Assembly: GCA_035545535.1 (NCBI GenBank)
Contig: DASZYF010000001.1
Span: 1-16,029, forward strand
Direction: 5' to 3'
From: DASZYF01 sp035545535
GTDB lineage: Bacteria; Actinomycetota; Actinomycetes; Mycobacteriales; CAJCIY01
Length of the DNA: 16,029 nucleotides
Below, one piece after another: positions 15,308 to 16,029 of this stretch. Below the pieces are notes generated by a model. That model was given only the letters and a program-made list of their open reading frames with translations. It ran no database searches and was not told the DNA's origin. How positions within the stretch are numbered: the stretch's first letter is position 1; every line of letters begins with the position of its first letter. A program made the position numbers and the translations under genes.

Positions 15308-15358
15308 GGCCGCTGCGCCTGTGCGGCCTGTCCCGAACCGCGTGCGGGACCAGCGGCC
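15308..15358. terminator. Compound hairpin region between convergent genes
   Basis: Three overlapping perfect repeats lie between the stops of the convergent genes. They are GGCCGC (15308-15313) with GCGGCC (15323-15328), GTCCCG (15330-15335) with CGGGAC (15345-15350), and a longer-range GGCCGCT (15308-15314) with AGCGGCC (15352-15358). The first and third compete for the left arm, so the RNA can fold two ways. The position suits a bidirectional terminator although no T-run is present. Confidence 0.55.
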
Positions 15359-15410
15359 TGGCCAGGTTTCGCGGGCGGTCACGCGTTCTCGTCTGCAGGT
15401 TGCTCGAACG

Positions 15411-16029
15411 CTACGTGCGGTCGGCCGTCCAGGGCTGGTCGGTGGTGGTGTGGCCGGTGGGGCTGGTCCAGACGACTGTGTTGTCGTCGAAAAGTTGGAT
15501 TTTCCAGCCGGGTTGGTGCTTGACGCGGTGGTGCCGCTTGCAGACGCAAAGCCCGTTGTCGACGTCGGTCGCCCCTCGGCTGCCGTCGGGCTGGAACGGG
15601 ATGACATGGTCGAGCTCGCAGCGCTCGGCGGGGACCTGGCAGCCGGGGAAGCGGCAGACCCGGTCCCGGGCGCACACATAGCGGCGTTGCGCGGCGGTCC
15701 AGGCGTAGGCGTCGGTCGCGGGCGGCTTCACCTGCGGGTTGTGAAAGCGGAGGGTGCCGCCGGTGACGAGCCGGCCGAGCTGGTCGGGGTCGAGGTCGCC
15801 GATGCCGGGCAGCGCCGGGAGGCTGATCGTGCCGTCGGGGTTGGCGTAGCCGACCAGGTCCACGAAAACGCTCGTTTTCGCGCTGATCGCGTCGAGGATC
15901 GTGTCGTACCGGCGCTGCGGCATGGTCCGCGGATCCTGCTCGGTGCGGGGCACCGCCGTGGCGGCGGCCAGCCGGGCGGCGATGAGGGCCATCTGCTCGG
16001 CCGGGCCCTGCATCCACAGCCCGGAGGAC
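15411..16029 (-). CDS. DUF222/HNH endonuclease-domain protein (13E12-like), N-terminus outside window
   Basis: The frame is open to the right edge, so only about the last 206 residues are seen; the usual start and most of the DUF222 part lie outside. The visible upstream part (QDPRTMPQRRYDTILDAI, then a Gly/Leu/Pro-rich linker) is typical of DUF222 proteins. The C-terminal HNH nuclease domain is complete: YVCARDRVCRFPGC (zinc Cys pair), CELDHVIPF (Asp-His), TDVDNGLCVCKRHHRVKH (Asn, Cys and His-His) and GWKIQL. The TAG at 15411-15413 gives a normal end. Members of this group occur as many dispersed copies in actinobacteria and are related to the REP13E12 repeats of M. tuberculosis, a known prophage integration target. 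Whether it cuts DNA in the cell is unknown. The gene converges on the 282-residue gene, and its codon use is slightly richer in A/T than the metabolic genes. Confidence 0.9.
   Translation of the reverse strand, partial: SSGLWMQGPAEQMALIAARLAAATAVPRTEQDPRTMPQRRYDTILDAISAKTSVFVDLVGYANPDGTISLPALPGIGDLDPDQLGRLVTGGTLRFHNPQVKPPATDAYAWTAAQRRYVCARDRVCRFPGCQVPAERCELDHVIPFQPDGSRGATDVDNGLCVCKRHHRVKHQPGWKIQLFDDNTVVWTSPTGHTTTDQPWTADRT
15863..15880. repeat. 18-bp palindrome with A4/T4 arms inside the HNH gene
   Basis: CGAAAACG-CT-CGTTTTCG has perfect 8-bp arms around two bases. It lies in the coding sequence of the HNH gene (residues around AKTSVF) and is the most A/T-rich palindrome noticed in the window. 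It is wider than the actinobacterial SOS box (CGAAC-N4-GTTCG) and does not match it. Confidence 0.5.

Noticed and set aside
15411..16029. HNH protein considered as part of a mobile intron, homing element or restriction system
   Set aside because: No intron boundaries, methyltransferase or flanking repeats are visible; DUF222/HNH genes are usually dispersed stand-alone genes.

Overview
The window is GC-rich DNA (about 70% by eye) with strong G/C at third codon positions, many GTG starts and several genes with no Shine-Dalgarno sequence. Together with the gene content (PknB-like kinase, twin MMPL transporters, LpdA-type flavoprotein, DUF222/HNH protein), this points to the chromosome of a high-GC actinobacterium. 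The genus cannot be fixed from the sequence. I see no tRNA, rRNA, CRISPR array or insertion sequence.

Layout, left to right. (1) The last 45 codons of an unrecognised + strand gene end in a CTAG shared with the stop of a convergent minus-strand block. Read in its own direction, that block holds a single-pass membrane protein with a pilin-like outer domain (2355-2891), two small uncharacterised ORFs 2 nt apart (2031-2243, 1672-2028) and a transmembrane Ser/Thr protein kinase (136-1623). (2) A + strand run from 3025 to 7896 encodes a stand-alone catalytic subunit of a methylmalonyl-CoA-type mutase, a 58-residue membrane protein, a YbdK-type carboxylate-amine ligase, an M20 amidohydrolase overlapping it by GTGA, and an acetoacetate-decarboxylase-like protein. 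(3) On the minus strand, two tandem MMPL transporters (10180-12357, then 7897-10083) converge on the decarboxylase-like gene with no gap between the stop codons. Upstream of them on the same strand is a gamma-glutamylcyclotransferase-like gene. (4) That gene is divergent, by only 18 bp, from an LpdA-type NAD(P)H-quinone dehydrogenase on the + strand. A 282-residue protein I do not recognise follows. (5) A compact set of overlapping inverted repeats separates it from a convergent DUF222/HNH gene cut by the right edge.

Functional reading. The mutase lacks the cobalamin-binding domain and no partner is encoded here, so it must pair with a subunit encoded elsewhere. The ligase and amidohydrolase look translationally coupled and may make and break related amide bonds. 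The lpdA product keeps its CX4C disulfide but has lost the His-Glu dyad of true lipoamide dehydrogenases. The MMPL pair probably exports a lipid or hydrophobic compound. Palindromes near both MMPL starts suggest local repression, although no regulator gene is present.

The most unusual signals are the pilin-like domain on a non-pilin anchor beside a kinase, -10-like hexamers sitting exactly between the arms of inverted repeats at two + strand promoters, and a recurring geometry that suggests leaderless transcripts. I found no clear defence system or completely new enzyme system. The least explained parts are the small ORFs at 1672-2243 and the 282-residue protein.
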